Assembly: GCA_037892935.1 (NCBI GenBank)
Contig: JAYXKI010000010.1
Coordinates: 1,240,001 to 1,304,000 of the forward strand
Origin: Phlebopus portentosus
Taxonomy: Eukaryota > Basidiomycota > Agaricomycetes > Boletales > Boletinellaceae
Length of the DNA stretch: 64,000 nucleotides
Direction: 5' to 3'
In this document: positions 62,834-64,000 of the stretch, in pieces
How the letters are laid out: every line of letters begins with the position of its first letter
Numbering within the stretch: position 1 is the first letter of the stretch
Notes under the pieces: generated by a model
What the model was told of the DNA's origin: nothing
The model's database searches: none
The model's input: only the letters and a program-made list of their open reading frames with translations
Position numbers and translations under genes: made by a program

Positions 62834-64000
62834 ATGGTGTTTACGAATCTCGGACAACACGAGAAACAAGCGTTCTTCGATCTGCTAGACGAGTAAGCGA
62901 GTTCTCTTCTTTTCGTGCGAAATACATCCCCCGCTGATCTAGTCCAAGATATTTCTCCTCGAGACCAGAGCTGTTCTCTAGCCTTGGTGGAACCGCATCA
63001 GGAGGCCAGGCGGTAGATGCAAATGGAACTCATGCAAATGCTGCTGCGTCGGCCGTGCATAAAGCACTCGCGTCCAACCCGGAAGCCACAGCTAATCTGA
63101 TTTCATCGGGATTGCGACATGGCTCACAGAGCAGTAGTGTGAAGAATAGCCCATTTGCCAGCGCGGTACGTTAATCCAGCTCATGGATTACGAATGAATC
63201 TGATGGACTCGAATTGCACACGATTATTAGGCATCGAACCCTGCCATCGCAAACTCAGTCGGGCGCGTTGCGGCGGCCTCGCTCGCATTCCAACATCGCA
63301 ACGCTAATAATGCATCTCCACCCGCTCCTCCAGCAACGCCTGCACGTAGCACGCCTCCACCTCCTCCCGCACCGCGCAGCATGCCTCCGGCACTTCCTCG
63401 CCGGACCTCTTCGACCTCGACATCTCCGCCGCAAGAATACGAACATGCACAAGAGGAGGAAGGATCTCCACCTCCTCCGCCTGGTCGTGCACCGATTCCG
63501 AAGAAGACAACTTCTGCGACCGGGCTTGTCACGAGGAAGGTGCGTCTCTGTACTTGCCTCAACCCCATTCGAAATTAATTTCAAAATATAATCATTAATC
63601 GATTCTGAAATCTATTCACTTCGCAGTCTATCGGTAACATAGATACATCTTCACTCGGTAGCTCGGTGCGCTCTATGGTGGTGAAGAGCAATGATAACAG
63701 GCCCGCAGCTCCGCCCGTACCGTCAACGATTCCGAAGCGCCAGCATAACTTTGCGCCGCCGCCCGCAAGAAGACTCACGTCGGATTCTCCTCCTGCTCCA
63801 CCTGCACGAGCGCCTCGCGCGCCGACACCGGAACCTGAGCCAGAACCGGAAGGAGAATGGGCGGAAGTGCTGTATGATTATGATAGCGGAGAAGCTGGTG
63901 ATCTTCCATTGCGCGAACACGCGCGCGTGAAGATTGTTTCTCGGGACTCGGAAGATTGGTATGCCTCCTCATGCAAATGCGAAATCAAAGTGCTCCTCTA
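62834..64000 (+). CDS. SH3-domain protein, 3' end beyond window
   Basis: The start 62834 gives MVFTNLGQHEKQAFFDLLDE. An intron joins to YFSSRPELF. After an Ala/Ser-rich part (NAAASAVHKALASNPEATAN) come Pro-rich clusters (PPPPPAPRSMPPALPRRTSS and PPPPPGRAPIPKK). A further intron before SIGNIDTSSLGSSVRS leads to PEPEGEWAEVLYDYDSGEAG, the start of an SH3 domain with ALYDY-type VLYDYD, and DLPLREHARVKIVSRDSEDW. The protein is cut at the window edge. Pro-rich plus SH3 architecture suggests an actin-patch or endocytosis adaptor of the Lsb/Csh3 type, but no closer name is safe. Confidence 0.78.

Noticed and set aside
63227..63584. overlapping minus-strand frames of 109-113 residues
   Set aside because: Antisense to the Pro-rich part of the SH3 gene; Arg- and Gly-rich composition is a by-product of Pro codons.

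Overview
This is a gene-dense nuclear segment of a filamentous fungus, most likely a basidiomycete of the class Agaricomycetes. Nearly every gene is cut by introns of about 50-60 bases with GT..AG ends. The families present (cell-wall MAP kinase, LIM-RhoGAP, Zn2Cys6 regulator, fungal complex I NUXM-like subunit, 2OG oxygenase, U2AF large subunit with a clear ULM) also fit this group. No tRNA, rRNA, CRISPR array or bacterial operon was seen. The genus cannot be named from this window.

Layout. 1-6.5 kb is an accessory-looking block: the 3' part of a fungal-specific gene, an HNH-nuclease-like gene on the other strand, a candidate inverted-repeat element, and a broken tandem copy of the first gene with its 3' flank. 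6.5-27.2 kb is mostly housekeeping: a hypothetical protein, a CLC-type chloride/proton exchanger, V-ATPase subunit G, symplekin, an Slt2-type MAP kinase, the Fe-S scaffold NBP35, an SLC35F-type transporter, a 2OG-Fe(II) oxygenase and a small membrane protein. 27.2-29.4 kb is gene-poor and AT-rich and carries a 213-base solo LTR. 29.4-50.7 kb holds a LIM-RhoGAP, head-to-head ribosomal genes (P2 and S15), a Zn2Cys6 regulator, COX23, an amidase, U2AF large subunit, a Gfo/Idh/MocA oxidoreductase and a complex I accessory subunit. 52-64 kb holds a RanBP2-type zinc-finger (nucleoporin-like) protein, CDK7, the ribosome-assembly WD protein IPI3, a J-domain protein and the 5' part of an SH3-domain protein.

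The genes do not form one pathway. Several share short intergenic regions as head-to-head pairs (VMA10/symplekin, NBP35/SLC35F, P2/S15, U2AF/oxidoreductase, IPI3/DnaJ). Functional themes recur: mRNA processing and transcription (symplekin, U2AF, CDK7), mitochondria and Fe-S (COX23, NUXM, NBP35), ribosome production (P2, S15, IPI3), ion and proton transport (CLC, VMA10) and cell-polarity or wall signalling (MAP kinase, RhoGAP, SH3 protein).

The most notable observations are: the degenerate duplication around the HNH gene; micro-exons of 9, 16 and 10 bases in S15 and 16 bases inside the Zn2Cys6 cluster; ATG-only first coding exons; a GC-AG intron in the RhoGAP; a solo LTR with target-site duplication; a long first intron in the splicing factor U2AF; and four otherwise intact genes each off by a single base, which looks more like base-call or assembly error than gene death. 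Splice joins were made by eye, so coordinates inside genes are models. I did not find a convincing new multi-gene system.
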